The position numbers and the translations under genes are program-made. From CAZCBJ01 sp964496705 (GTDB taxonomy: Bacteria > Chloroflexota > Anaerolineae > Anaerolineales > Anaerolineaceae), in the NCBI GenBank assembly GCA_964496705.1, contig CAZCBJ010000176.1, forward strand, positions 1-8,519: a stretch of DNA of 8,519 bases, given 5' to 3'. This document shows positions 1-6,154 of this stretch, in pieces (position 1 is the stretch's first letter; each line of letters begins with the position of its first letter). The notes beneath the pieces were generated by a model that saw only the letters and a list, made by a program, of their open reading frames with translations, had not been told where the DNA came from and made no database searches.

Positions 1-70
1 AGGGCTTATCTCTCCCGTCGGGGCAGGGCTTATCTCTCCCGTCGGGGCAGGGCTTGTCCCTGCCCGCGAG
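1..70. repeat. 24-bp direct tandem repeat, two exact copies plus a degenerate third
   Basis: Positions 1-24 and 25-48 are identical, and a diverged third copy starts at 49 with AGGGCTTGTCCCTGCCC. The array touches the window edge, so more copies may lie to the left. The third copy matches the GC-rich motif GGGCTTGTCCCYGCCC that also flanks the insertion sequence (2597-2612, and inverted at 1244-1259). This marks it as a dispersed repeat family of this genome and not a unique regulatory site. Confidence 0.8.
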
Positions 71-247
71 TCTGTCCCTGTCTCCGCCGCGGGTCCCGCG
101 CAGCCCGTCAGAAAGATCAATACCAAACATACCCCAACAAAGCGTCTCATCTTCATCACCGTCCTATTGTACCAGTATAGGAAGGCAGCCAATAGCAGAT
201 AGCCGCTGGCAATGGGCGGACAGCGGAACGCAAGATCGAGGCAGCCG

Positions 248-379
248 CTCGCAATGACAACCTTCCCATCCGCCGTCATTGCGAGGGCGCCAGCCCGAAG
301 CAATCTCCCCCTCGCCCATCAGATTGCCGCGCGGCGCGGAAACCCATCGCGCCGCTCGCAATGACAGTTCATCTGTCAT
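248..379. repeat. REP-like palindromic dispersed repeat
   Basis: GTCATTGCGAG at 275-285 is matched by its exact inverse CTCGCAATGAC at 355-365. An inner pair, GCAATCT at 300-306 and AGATTGC at 321-327, gives a nested hairpin. A further copy of the arm, CTCGCAATGAC, sits at 248-258, which suggests a partial second element. Directly after the main element, ATGACAG (361-367) and CTGTCAT (373-379) form a 7-bp stem with a 5-nt loop. Palindromes with GTCATTGCGAG ends are familiar from many environmental bacterial genomes; that comparison is from memory. Role unknown. Confidence 0.7.
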
Positions 380-507
380 CATTGGTCGCCAACCTTGCGG
401 GAAGGCGCTCTATCGCCCCTTCCCGGAATGACGTACAATTGGAACCTGTAGGGCAACCTCTCATTTTCCCTCATTACCCATCCCCCATCACTGATTCCCC
501 CTCCCCC

Positions 508-1191
508 ATGATCCCCATCACCGCCACCCCTGAATGGCGCGCCGCCCACCCTGGCGCCGCCATCGGCCTGCTGGAGATTTCCGGCGCCGAAAACACCGTC
601 CCCAGCCCCGCGCTCAATCAGCGCAAGCGCGAGGTCGAAGCGCGGCTGCGCAGCGCCTACGCCGCTTCCACCCGCCAGGATTTGCTCGCCCTGCCGGTGA
701 TGGCTGCCTACGAGCAGTATTACCGGCGCTTCAACAAGACCTATCATGTCCAGCTTCAGCTCGAGTCGATCGCTTGGAAGGGCAAGAGCCTGCCGGATGT
801 CTCCCCGCTGGTGGACGCCAACTTCACCGCCGAGGTCGATACCTGGGTGCTAACCGCCGGGCATGACGCCGACAGGCTGGCAGAGCCGGTCTGGATTGAC
901 GTCTCGCGCGCCGAGGACGAGATGACCCTGATGAACGGCACCACCCGCTTGATCCGCGCCGGCGACATGCTCATGCGCGACGCGCGCGGTGTGTGCTGCT
1001 CGATCCTCTACGGGCAGGACAACCGCTCCCCGATCACCCCCCAGACCCGCCGCGCATTGTACGTGGCATACGCCCCCGCCGGCGTGCCCCCCGCACAGGT
1101 TGAGCTTCAGCTCATGAGCATCGCGCACAACGTGCGCCTCTTCGCTCCCGCAGCGCAGGTGGAGCAAAGCCGCCTGCTCCTGGCTGCGTAA
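508..1191 (+). CDS. Free-standing B3/B4-domain protein (PheRS beta-like)
   Basis: The 227-residue product resembles stand-alone B3/B4 proteins (COG3382 type), related to the domain of the phenylalanyl-tRNA synthetase beta subunit that hydrolyses mischarged Tyr-tRNA(Phe). The best match to the fold pattern is the stretch around residues 80-125 (LESIAWKGKSLPDVSPLVDAN), followed by a strand-rich C-terminal half with AGDMLMRDARGVCCS near 151-165 and a final helix. There is no signal peptide or membrane segment, so it should be cytoplasmic. None of the other PheRS beta domains is present. I chose the ATG at 508 because the upstream in-frame codons run through repeat sequence; no clear Shine-Dalgarno precedes it. 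Function of the solo proteins is uncertain: trans-editing of tRNA is possible, general RNA binding equally so. It appears monocistronic, with a hairpin 18 nt after the stop. Confidence 0.75.
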   Translation: MIPITATPEWRAAHPGAAIGLLEISGAENTVPSPALNQRKREVEARLRSAYAASTRQDLLALPVMAAYEQYYRRFNKTYHVQLQLESIAWKGKSLPDVSPLVDANFTAEVDTWVLTAGHDADRLAEPVWIDVSRAEDEMTLMNGTTRLIRAGDMLMRDARGVCCSILYGQDNRSPITPQTRRALYVAYAPAGVPPAQVELQLMSIAHNVRLFAPAAQVEQSRLLLAA

Positions 1192-1209
1192 GGTCCTGTC
1201 CCCCCAACC

Positions 1210-1230
1210 GGGCAACCACAAGGGTTGCCC
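1210..1230 (+). terminator. Hairpin after the B3/B4 gene, possible terminator
   Basis: GGGCAACC (1210-1217) pairs perfectly with GGTTGCCC (1223-1230) around a 5-nt loop, 18 nt after the stop codon. No T-run follows, so it is not a classical intrinsic terminator. The same sequence style recurs as dispersed palindromes in related genomes (from memory), so it may simply be a repeat that also stabilises the 3' end of the mRNA. Confidence 0.4.
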
Positions 1231-1243
1231 CAACCACCGGTAG

Positions 1244-1276
1244 GGGCGGGGACGAGCCCATCTGTTCCAACTAAAT
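1244..1276 (+). repeat. Left inverted end of the IS4-type element
   Basis: This is the inverse complement of 2580-2612 with one mismatch (G1254 against T2602). The inner part, ATCTGTTCCAACTAAAT, is the likely IS-specific terminus. The outer part matches the GC-rich dispersed motif also seen at 49-65. Confidence 0.85.
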
Positions 1277-1292
1277 CGAGAGAAATTATAAT
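1265..1292 (+). promoter_or_regulatory. Candidate transposase promoter inside the IS end
   Basis: A perfect TATAAT lies at 1287-1292, only 6 nt before the transposase ATG at 1299. A poor -35 candidate, TTCCAA at 1265-1270 with a 16-bp spacer, falls within the inverted end. If this -10 is used, transcription would start at or next to the ATG, giving a leaderless mRNA. No clear Shine-Dalgarno is present, which agrees with that reading. Confidence 0.4.
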
Positions 1293-1298
1293 TTAGGG

Positions 1299-2574
1299 AT
1301 GGAAAAGCGAAACGAAAAACAAGAAGAACGGGTCAATCAACTGGAAGAGGAGCTACAAGGGTTAATCAAGGAATTAGAGCCCAGTAAAGAAGAGGGTCAA
1401 GTCAGAGGGCGACCCAGAATACTACCGGCATTATGTTTATGGGTTGGGCTACTGGTGTGTGTGCTGAGGGGTATGGGGAGCCAGTTAGCCTTATGGCGTC
1501 TGATCAGTCAAAAAGGGCTGTGGTCCTACCCACAAATAGCCGTAAGTGATCAGGCTGTTTATAAACGGCTGGAACAAGGGGGAGTAAGGGCGCTGATCAG
1601 TTTATTTGAGCAGATTAGTTTGGTGTTGCGCGAGCGTCTTACGCCTTATATTCAGCAGGAACTGGCCACTTTTGCCACCCAGGTGGTGGTGATGGATGTA
1701 ACCACGTTGGATCCGGTCGCCCGGAGGTTACCCAGTCTACGCGAGCTCAAACCAGGGGATCGGCAATTGCTGCCAGGAAAACTGGCGGGCATCTTTGATT
1801 TGCGATCTCAACAGTGGTTACATGTACAACATATTGCAGATCCAGAAGAAAACGATAAAGTATCCAGCCGTTCTATGCTGGCTTTGATCCAACGGGGAGC
1901 CTTGATCCTGGCTGATTTAGGCTATTTTGGCTTCAGATGGTTTGATGATATCAGCGAACAGGGCTATTACTGGATCTCGCGACTGCGTCAAAGAACCAGC
2001 TTTAGCGTGATCCACGCTTTCTACCAAGAGGGAGAGACGTTTGATGGGATCATCTGGCTGGGGAGATATCGGGCAGACCGGGCCAAACGAGCTGTCCGCC
2101 TGGTCACCTACCGGGAAGGTCAAACACTCTATCGTTATATTACCAACGTGCTGTATCCGCAGTCCATGAAATCGCTGCCTTCGTTGGGATATCTAACTCG
2201 CTTTCAAACTGATCAAACGAGAATTAGGGCTTTATCGATTCTGGTCGGCCAAACAAGTTTTCATTTTGCAGCAGGTCTGGGCTGTATTGATTATTTCGCA
2301 AGTTCTGTTGGCCTTGCGCATGGAAATCGCTGGGCGGGCAGGCGTGGATCCCTTTGATGTTTCTCTGCCTTTGATGGTGGAGTATATCCCGCGCTGGAGC
2401 GTAGATGGTACGGATATGATCTCCTTTTTCTTAGAGCGGGGCCGTCAGGCAGGTTTTATCCGCCCATCCATACGAATCAAGATCAGAGCCCCAACAATTG
2501 ATCCCCGGCTCCTGGTTCCACTCCCTGCCCACGTTTCTTTAGTGCGCGAACCCAGATATGCTGAAAAACTATAA
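1299..2574 (+). pseudogene. IS4-family DDE transposase, frameshifted with stop at catalytic Glu
   Basis: Read across both frames, this would be a transposase of about 425 residues, normal for IS4. The first 352-residue frame (to 2357) has a charged, coiled-coil-like N-terminus (residues 1-28), the first catalytic Asp in VVVMDVTTL (D133, codon 1695) and the second in ILADLGYF (D206, codon 1914). After MKSLP (ending 2180) homology moves to the +1 frame: LRWDI (2179-2193), a TAA at 2194-2196, then LAFKLIKRELGLYRFWSAKQ and a full C-terminus ending at 2574. In the IS4 signature Y-x2-R-x3-E-x6-K, the Arg (codon 2182) and Lys (codon 2215) are correctly spaced around the TAA, so the stop sits exactly at the catalytic Glu. 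The Tyr is missing, which fits a small out-of-frame deletion of roughly 20 nt near 2180. The protein cannot be active. Confidence 0.88.
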
Positions 2575-2579
2575 CCCCT

Positions 2580-2643
2580 ATTTAGTTGGAACAGATGGGC
2601 TTGTCCCCGCCCTTGTCCCCCCGTGGGTTTGCCCCTGCCCGGT
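2580..2643 (-). repeat. Right inverted end of the IS and adjoining GC-rich repeat remnant
   Basis: Positions 2580-2612 are the inverted partner of 1244-1276. From 2597 outward the sequence is a G/C-only style repeat containing GGGCTTGTCCCCGCCC followed by degenerate pieces up to about 2643, related to the left-edge repeat at 49-65. It ends directly at the promoter of the cysteine desulfurase gene, so the IS and repeat lie immediately upstream without breaking that promoter. Confidence 0.75.
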
Positions 2644-2688
2644 TTGATTCCAACCCCCGCTGGCGGTATAATAGCCTCGATTAAGGTG
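2644..2688 (+). promoter_or_regulatory. Sigma70-like promoter and ribosome binding site for the desulfurase operon
   Basis: TTGATT (2644-2649) and TATAAT (2667-2672) are separated by 17 bp, the best promoter match in the window. Transcription would start near 2679. A Shine-Dalgarno AAGGTG at 2683-2688 lies 5 nt before the ATG at 2694 and fixes that start. The predicted leader is only about 15 nt, leaving no room for a riboswitch or attenuator. Confidence 0.75.
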
Positions 2689-2693
2689 CAACC

Positions 2694-3905
2694 ATGAACA
2701 TCGAAAAAATCCGCCTGGATTTCCCCATCCTGCGTGAAACACCCGGGCGCAAACCCCTGGTCTATCTTGACAATGCCTGCCAGAGCCTGCGCCCCGCCGC
2801 CGTGCTGGATGTGATCGACCGCTATTACCGCGAATCCTCCGCCTGCAGCGGGCGCAGCATGCACCGCCTGGCTGCCGAGGTCACCCAGCGCTGCGATGAA
2901 GCCCGCGCCACGGTCGCCCGCTTCCTCAATGCCGCGCGCAAAGAGGAAATCGTCTTCACCCGCAACACCACCGAGAGCATCAACCTGGTCGCCAACTCGT
3001 TCGAGCTGCGCCCCGGCGACGCCGTGCTGGTCACCGGCAAAGAGCACAACTCCAACCTCATCCCCTGGCAGATGCTCGCCCGCCGCCAGGGCGTGCAGCT
3101 CAAAGTGCTGCCCCCGCGCCCCGACAACACCTTCGACTTCGACGCCTATCAGGCCGCGCTCGACCCCCAGGTCAAGCTGGTGGCTATGGGCTGGACCTCC
3201 AATCTCGACGGCGTCTCCATCCCCGCCGCCGAGGTGGTCAGGCTCGCCCATCAGCGCGGCGCGCGCGTGCTGCTCGACGCCGCCCAGACCACCCAGCACC
3301 AGCGCATCAACGTCAAGTCCCTGGATGTCGACTTCCTGGTCTTCTCCGGTCACAAGGTGCTCGGCCCCTCCGGCACCGGCGTGCTCTACGCCAAATACCG
3401 CCTGCTCGAAGAGATGCAACCCTTCCTGGTCGGCGGCGACACGGTGGCTTTCTCCACCTACGACTCCTGCCAGTTCCTCCCCCCGCCCGCCAAATTCGAA
3501 GCCGGCTTGCAGGATTACGCCGGCATCCTCGGCCTGGGCGCCGCGCTGCAGTACTTGATGAACCTCGGCTTTGAGGAAGTCCAGCGCCAGGAGCTGCTGC
3601 TCAACCAGGCCGTCAGCGCCGCCGTCAGCGACATCCCCGGCCTGCATCTGATCGGCCCCGCCGACCCCGGGCTGCGCGGCGGCATCCTCGCCTTTCACAT
3701 CGAGGGCATCGACGCGCACCGCATCGCCCTGATGCTCGACCAGATGGCGGGTGTGATGGTGCGCTCCGGTCAGCACTGCGTCCACTCCTGGTTCCACGCC
3801 CGCGGCATACCGGGCTCGGTGCGCGCTTCGCTGGCTTTCTACAACACCCTGGCCGAAGCCGAGCTTTTCGCCGCCAACCTCAAGAAAATCCGCAAGGTGT
3901 TATAA
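2694..3905 (+). CDS. Cysteine desulfurase, class V aminotransferase (SufS/Csd type)
   Basis: This 403-residue PLP enzyme should remove sulfur from L-cysteine as an enzyme persulfide, giving alanine, to supply Fe-S cluster or thio-cofactor assembly in the cytoplasm. Visible residues match the family: His stacking on PLP in GKEHNSN (H118), Asp binding the pyridine N in LLDAAQTTQH (D195) with Q198, the PLP-binding Lys in FSGHKVLGPSGTGVLY (K221), and the persulfide Cys in RSGQHCVHS (C362), close to the position in E. coli SufS. Length is typical of SufS. The N-terminal region differs from textbook SufS: LDNACQS replaces LDNAAT, and SGRSMHRLAAEVT replaces the usual NVHRG segment, pointing to a distinct subfamily. 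No suf or isc genes are adjacent; its only partner is the membrane thioredoxin-fold gene 6 nt downstream. A selenocysteine lyase or another class V lyase is possible, but C362 favours desulfurase. Confidence 0.88.
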   Translation: MNIEKIRLDFPILRETPGRKPLVYLDNACQSLRPAAVLDVIDRYYRESSACSGRSMHRLAAEVTQRCDEARATVARFLNAARKEEIVFTRNTTESINLVANSFELRPGDAVLVTGKEHNSNLIPWQMLARRQGVQLKVLPPRPDNTFDFDAYQAALDPQVKLVAMGWTSNLDGVSIPAAEVVRLAHQRGARVLLDAAQTTQHQRINVKSLDVDFLVFSGHKVLGPSGTGVLYAKYRLLEEMQPFLVGGDTVAFSTYDSCQFLPPPAKFEAGLQDYAGILGLGAALQYLMNLGFEEVQRQELLLNQAVSAAVSDIPGLHLIGPADPGLRGGILAFHIEGIDAHRIALMLDQMAGVMVRSGQHCVHSWFHARGIPGSVRASLAFYNTLAEAELFAANLKKIRKVL

Positions 3906-3911
3906 ACCCTC

Positions 3912-4853
3912 ATGTTTTGCATCGTCGCCTTTGTCGTTCTATCCATCCTGGGCATTTTCAGCGCCTCCAACCGCCAGCTCGCCCGCGAATCCTTCGACTG
4001 CGTCTTCCGCCGCGTCACCTTTCGCCCCTGCAACACCGGCTTCGACGAGAAAATGAAAGCCAAAATCCTCGGCGTGGTCATCACCCGCTCCGAGTCCGCC
4101 GCGCGCTTCCTCAACCGCAACTTTGAGCTGCTCTCCTGGATCTTCTTCATCCTCCTACTGGCCAGCAGCATCTACTCGATGCGCAGCGTCTACCTCTACT
4201 ACGTCACCGGCAGTTGCAACGGTCTCAACCAGACCGCCTTCTGCGTCTTTGACCCCACCGGCGCCAACAACCAGGTCTCCTCCGACGCGCTCACCTGCCA
4301 GGCCAACGCCGCCCTGGGTCTCGAGCTGACCCTCGCGGACACCAATTTGACCGGCTTCCCCGTGCAAAACCCTGACAGCCCCGACCGGCTGGTGATGATC
4401 GGCTCCTACGGCTGCGACTTCACGCGCAAGGCCTACCCCACCATCCAAAAACTGGTCGAGCGCTTCCAGCCCAGCTTCACCTTCCTGCACTACCCGGTCA
4501 AGGAAAAGAGCGACTATCTCGCCCGGGTGGGCTACTGCGTCCAGCAGCAGGACGAGGCCAAATTCTGGCAGCTCAACGATATCCTGCTCACCACCGACAA
4601 GGCCAACCTTGAGGACGCCGCCTTCCTGCAGCAAACCCTCAGCGAGCTGGGCGTCTCGATGGGCCGCTTCCAGTTCTGCGTGAGCGACCCGCAGACCCAG
4701 CAGGCCGTGCAGGCGCGCCTGGACGAAATCGCCAAAACCAACTTCTACGGCACCCCCACCGTCTTCGCCGGCGGCGAAGCGCTGGTGGGTCCCAAACCTT
4801 ACCGCGTCTACGCCATCCCGCTCAAGGGCTTGCTCTACTGGCTGGTGAAATAA
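3912..4853 (+). CDS. Membrane-anchored DsbA-like thioredoxin-fold protein with a single active-site Cys
   Basis: The product has 313 residues. It has a hydrophobic N-terminus (about 2-17), a Cys-containing loop with FDCVFRRVTFRPCNTGFDE (C30, C40), a second hydrophobic segment (about 71-90), then a DsbA/thioredoxin_4-like domain from about 158. Fold landmarks are the active-site strand-turn SYGCDFTRK (C168) and the cis-Pro loop YGTPTVFAGG (P282). Where DsbA has CxxC, this has C-D-F-T, so the second Cys is replaced by Thr171. It cannot run a normal dithiol cycle at that motif, but could use C168 with another Cys (C102, C111, C129, C209, C256) or carry a persulfide. The loop motif with RPCNTGFDE is one I associate with a conserved family of thioredoxin-domain membrane proteins (from memory). 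The start is 6 nt after the desulfurase stop; AAGGTG at 3894-3899 is a distant possible ribosome binding site. Operon partner of the desulfurase, hence probably sulfur or thiol handling (inference). Confidence 0.75.
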   Translation: MFCIVAFVVLSILGIFSASNRQLARESFDCVFRRVTFRPCNTGFDEKMKAKILGVVITRSESAARFLNRNFELLSWIFFILLLASSIYSMRSVYLYYVTGSCNGLNQTAFCVFDPTGANNQVSSDALTCQANAALGLELTLADTNLTGFPVQNPDSPDRLVMIGSYGCDFTRKAYPTIQKLVERFQPSFTFLHYPVKEKSDYLARVGYCVQQQDEAKFWQLNDILLTTDKANLEDAAFLQQTLSELGVSMGRFQFCVSDPQTQQAVQARLDEIAKTNFYGTPTVFAGGEALVGPKPYRVYAIPLKGLLYWLVK

Positions 4854-4865
4854 CTGGTGGGAGGG

Positions 4866-5069
4866 GCCCTCATCCCCTGGCTCCTTCTCGCATGGCAGGG
4901 GAGATCAGCCCTCATCCCCTGGCCCCTTCTCCCATTGCATGGGAGAAGGGGAATGCGCGGCTTGACCGAGGCAAATAACCCCCCACGGGTTGGGAGATTC
5001 GCGGGAGGTTGCTGCCGTGCGGACGGCCCTCATCCGCATGTCCCTTCTCCCATGGCATAGGAGAAGGGG
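4866..5069. repeat. Three copies of a dispersed hairpin repeat between convergent genes
   Basis: Copies begin with GCCCTCATCC at 4866, 4908 and 5026. Copies 1 and 2 are direct repeats 42 bp apart; copy 1 has a decayed hairpin, copy 2 a perfect one, and copy 3 a 9-bp stem (5042-5050 with 5060-5068). They fill most of the 272-bp gap between two convergent transcription units. I see no gene in the gap. Repeats of this type (CCCTTCTCCC...GGGAGAAGGG) are common between genes in filamentous and anaerobic Chloroflexota (from memory). Confidence 0.8.
4923..4951. terminator. Perfect 13-bp stem-loop, possible bidirectional transcript end
   Basis: CCCCTTCTCCCAT (4923-4935) pairs perfectly with ATGGGAGAAGGGG (4939-4951) around a TGC loop. 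It lies 69 nt after the stop at 4853 and is symmetric, so it would form in RNA from either strand between convergent operons. There is no U-tract on either side, so termination would not be of the standard intrinsic type; mRNA 3'-end protection is equally likely. Confidence 0.4.
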
Positions 5070-5081
5070 CATGGGGCTCTT

Positions 5082-5123
5082 AACCGAAAACTGATCACTG
5101 AAAACTGACAACTGAAAACTGAC
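5082..5123 (+). repeat. Heptamer tandem array, 6 units (AACTGAN)
   Basis: Six consecutive 7-bp units of the type AAYTGAA/AACTGAT/AACTGAC run without a break. The array stops 2 bp before the stop codon (5126-5128, minus strand) of the last SGNH gene. It belongs to the same family as the array at 8385-8519 but in the opposite orientation. Confidence 0.85.
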
Positions 5124-5125
5124 CG

Positions 5126-6154
5126 CTATTCCCCCTGCCGCACCGCCTGCAGCGCCTGCAGCGCGGTCAGGTTGCGCACCGCCCAGCCGGTCTGCAGCGC
5201 CGCCGCATCGCCGAAATCGTTGGGGCCCAGCGTCAGGTGCGCGCCGTCCGGCTGCATGCCCCCACCCGGCAGCCCCTGCACCGCCCGCCAGTAATTCCAC
5301 AGCGGCAGCTCATATTCCAGCGCCAGGCGCACAATCGCCGCGTTGATCGATCCGTCGCCCTCCAGGTTGTCGGCTTTGGTGACCAACACCGGCAGCACGC
5401 CTTGCTCAATCGAAAATTCAATCACCTTGCGCAGGTTGCCCTCGAACTTCCCCGGACGCGGCGAATCGTTGGTACCCAGCATCACCAGCGCCAGGCTCGG
5501 CTTCCAGGCGTGGTACTCGCAGTCCAGCGGGTGCAGCTGGTCGGCGCAGGTCACCGCGTCCCGCCACAGCGGCGAAAGCACCGAGGCGGCGTTGAAGCTG
5601 GGTTTGGCCGCCAGGCTCAGCCGCCGGAACGAGCCGCGGTAATAGTCAATCACCTGCTGCAGCTCGCCGTACGGGCCCAGATTGTATCCAGGCCTGGCCG
5701 CGTCAAAATCCGCCAGGAACCACACGGCCTGCGTCTCGCAGTCGCCCACCTTGGAAAAGGCGCGCGGGTTGTTGCCCAGCGCAATTCCGCGGCGGTAAAT
5801 TTCCAGCGCGCGCGGGCTGAGCCCCTGCGGGATCACCGGCATCTCGCGCCAGTCCGCCGGCGCGGGCGTGCGGCTGGCGGTGGGCGAGGCGCTTGGAACA
5901 GCAGAAGCGCTCGGCGTCACACTCGGCGCGGGCGTCTCGCTCGCCGCAAGCGTGGGGCTGGCCTCAGACGTGGGGCTCGTCCCAGACATGGGGCTGGCCG
6001 CTGCTGTCGCCGCAGCGCCGGGCGTGGCGCTGGCTTCAACCGCGACCGGCGGCGCGCTCCCCTGTCCCGTGCAGCCTGTCAAAGCCAGAACAAAAGAGAA
6101 TCCGCTGACAGCGCAGATCAATGCCAATAAAAAATCAGCAGATTTTCTTCTCAT
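5126..6154 (-). CDS. SGNH/GDSL-fold lipoprotein with Cys at the nucleophile position
   Basis: The 342-residue product starts with a lipoprotein signal (RRK n-region, hydrophobic core 7-24, lipobox LTGC with Cys28), then a Ser/Thr/Pro/Ala linker (about 29-100), then an SGNH-type domain. Block I reads KVGDCET (G137-D138-C139), with Cys where the catalytic Ser of GDSx normally stands. Block III GTND (227-230) and block V DGAH (D303, H306) look intact. C203 and C212 could form a disulfide. TKADNLEGD (259-267) is shared with the paralogue at 7400-8380. Expected to be a membrane-tethered, outward-facing esterase or acyltransferase-like protein; substrate unknown. The start at 6154 gives a good signal peptide but no clear Shine-Dalgarno, and codons to about residue 21 lie in a repeat. 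It is the last gene of the minus-strand trio. A non-catalytic role is possible if Cys139 cannot replace Ser. Confidence 0.78.
   Translation of the reverse strand: MRRKSADFLLALICAVSGFSFVLALTGCTGQGSAPPVAVEASATPGAAATAAASPMSGTSPTSEASPTLAASETPAPSVTPSASAVPSASPTASRTPAPADWREMPVIPQGLSPRALEIYRRGIALGNNPRAFSKVGDCETQAVWFLADFDAARPGYNLGPYGELQQVIDYYRGSFRRLSLAAKPSFNAASVLSPLWRDAVTCADQLHPLDCEYHAWKPSLALVMLGTNDSPRPGKFEGNLRKVIEFSIEQGVLPVLVTKADNLEGDGSINAAIVRLALEYELPLWNYWRAVQGLPGGGMQPDGAHLTLGPNDFGDAAALQTGWAVRNLTALQALQAVRQGE

Larger units (their letters stand above)
1..507. other. Repeat-rich intergenic region, no supported gene
   Basis: No open frame here has convincing coding character. The frames that cross it are short, rich in Ser/Pro/Arg, and run through repeats. 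The visible content is a 24-bp tandem duplication at the left edge, a REP-like palindrome around 275-365 and a small hairpin at 361-379. The frame of the next gene is open from an ATG at 361, but codons 361-507 translate repeat sequence and do not resemble the downstream protein, so I treat them as leader. A TACAAT at 434-439 could be a -10 box, but I see no matching -35. Confidence 0.6.
1244..2612 (+). mobile_element. IS4-family insertion sequence, inactivated
   Basis: The element is defined by inverted ends at 1244-1276 and 2580-2612 that match at 32 of 33 positions, enclosing one transposase gene on the + strand. The total length of about 1.37 kb is normal for the IS4 family. Base composition is clearly more AT-rich than the neighbouring genes, and the coding strand lacks their C-rich third positions, which fits a horizontally acquired element. 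I find no convincing target-site duplication. The outer half of each end (GGGCTTGTCCCCGCCC and its inverse) resembles a repeat found elsewhere in the window. The true IS tip may therefore be the inner AT-rich part (about 1260-1276 and 2580-2597), inserted in the middle of a palindromic host repeat. Confidence 0.8.

Noticed and set aside
54..257. Short plus-strand open frame of 67 codons
   Set aside because: Its Ser/Pro-rich translation runs through tandem and dispersed repeats, with no ribosome binding site and no domain.
361..507. Extended N-terminus of the B3/B4 protein from the ATG at 361
   Set aside because: The extra 49 codons overlap the REP-like palindrome and a small hairpin and have no family-like sequence, so the ATG at 508 is preferred.
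2160..2220. Programmed ribosomal frameshift joining the two transposase frames
   Set aside because: No slippery heptamer is evident, the motif Tyr is lost, and an in-frame TAA follows directly in the new frame at the catalytic Glu. Decay explains all of this better.
2266..2574. Separate small gene after the transposase
   Set aside because: It begins at a TTG in the middle of IS4 homology. The homologous reading continues upstream in the same frame to 2179, interrupted only by the TAA at 2194, so it is the C-terminal part of the broken transposase.
2445..3797. Long minus-strand open frame of 450 codons opposite the desulfurase gene
   Set aside because: It is an antisense shadow produced by the C-rich codon use of the desulfurase gene. 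Its translation is low-complexity Gly/Ala/Asp/His-rich, and the + strand product has all the expected catalytic residues.
5237..6130. Plus-strand open frame of 297 codons opposite the first SGNH lipoprotein
   Set aside because: It is an Arg-rich antisense shadow of the minus-strand gene, which has a lipobox, GTND and DGAH motifs.
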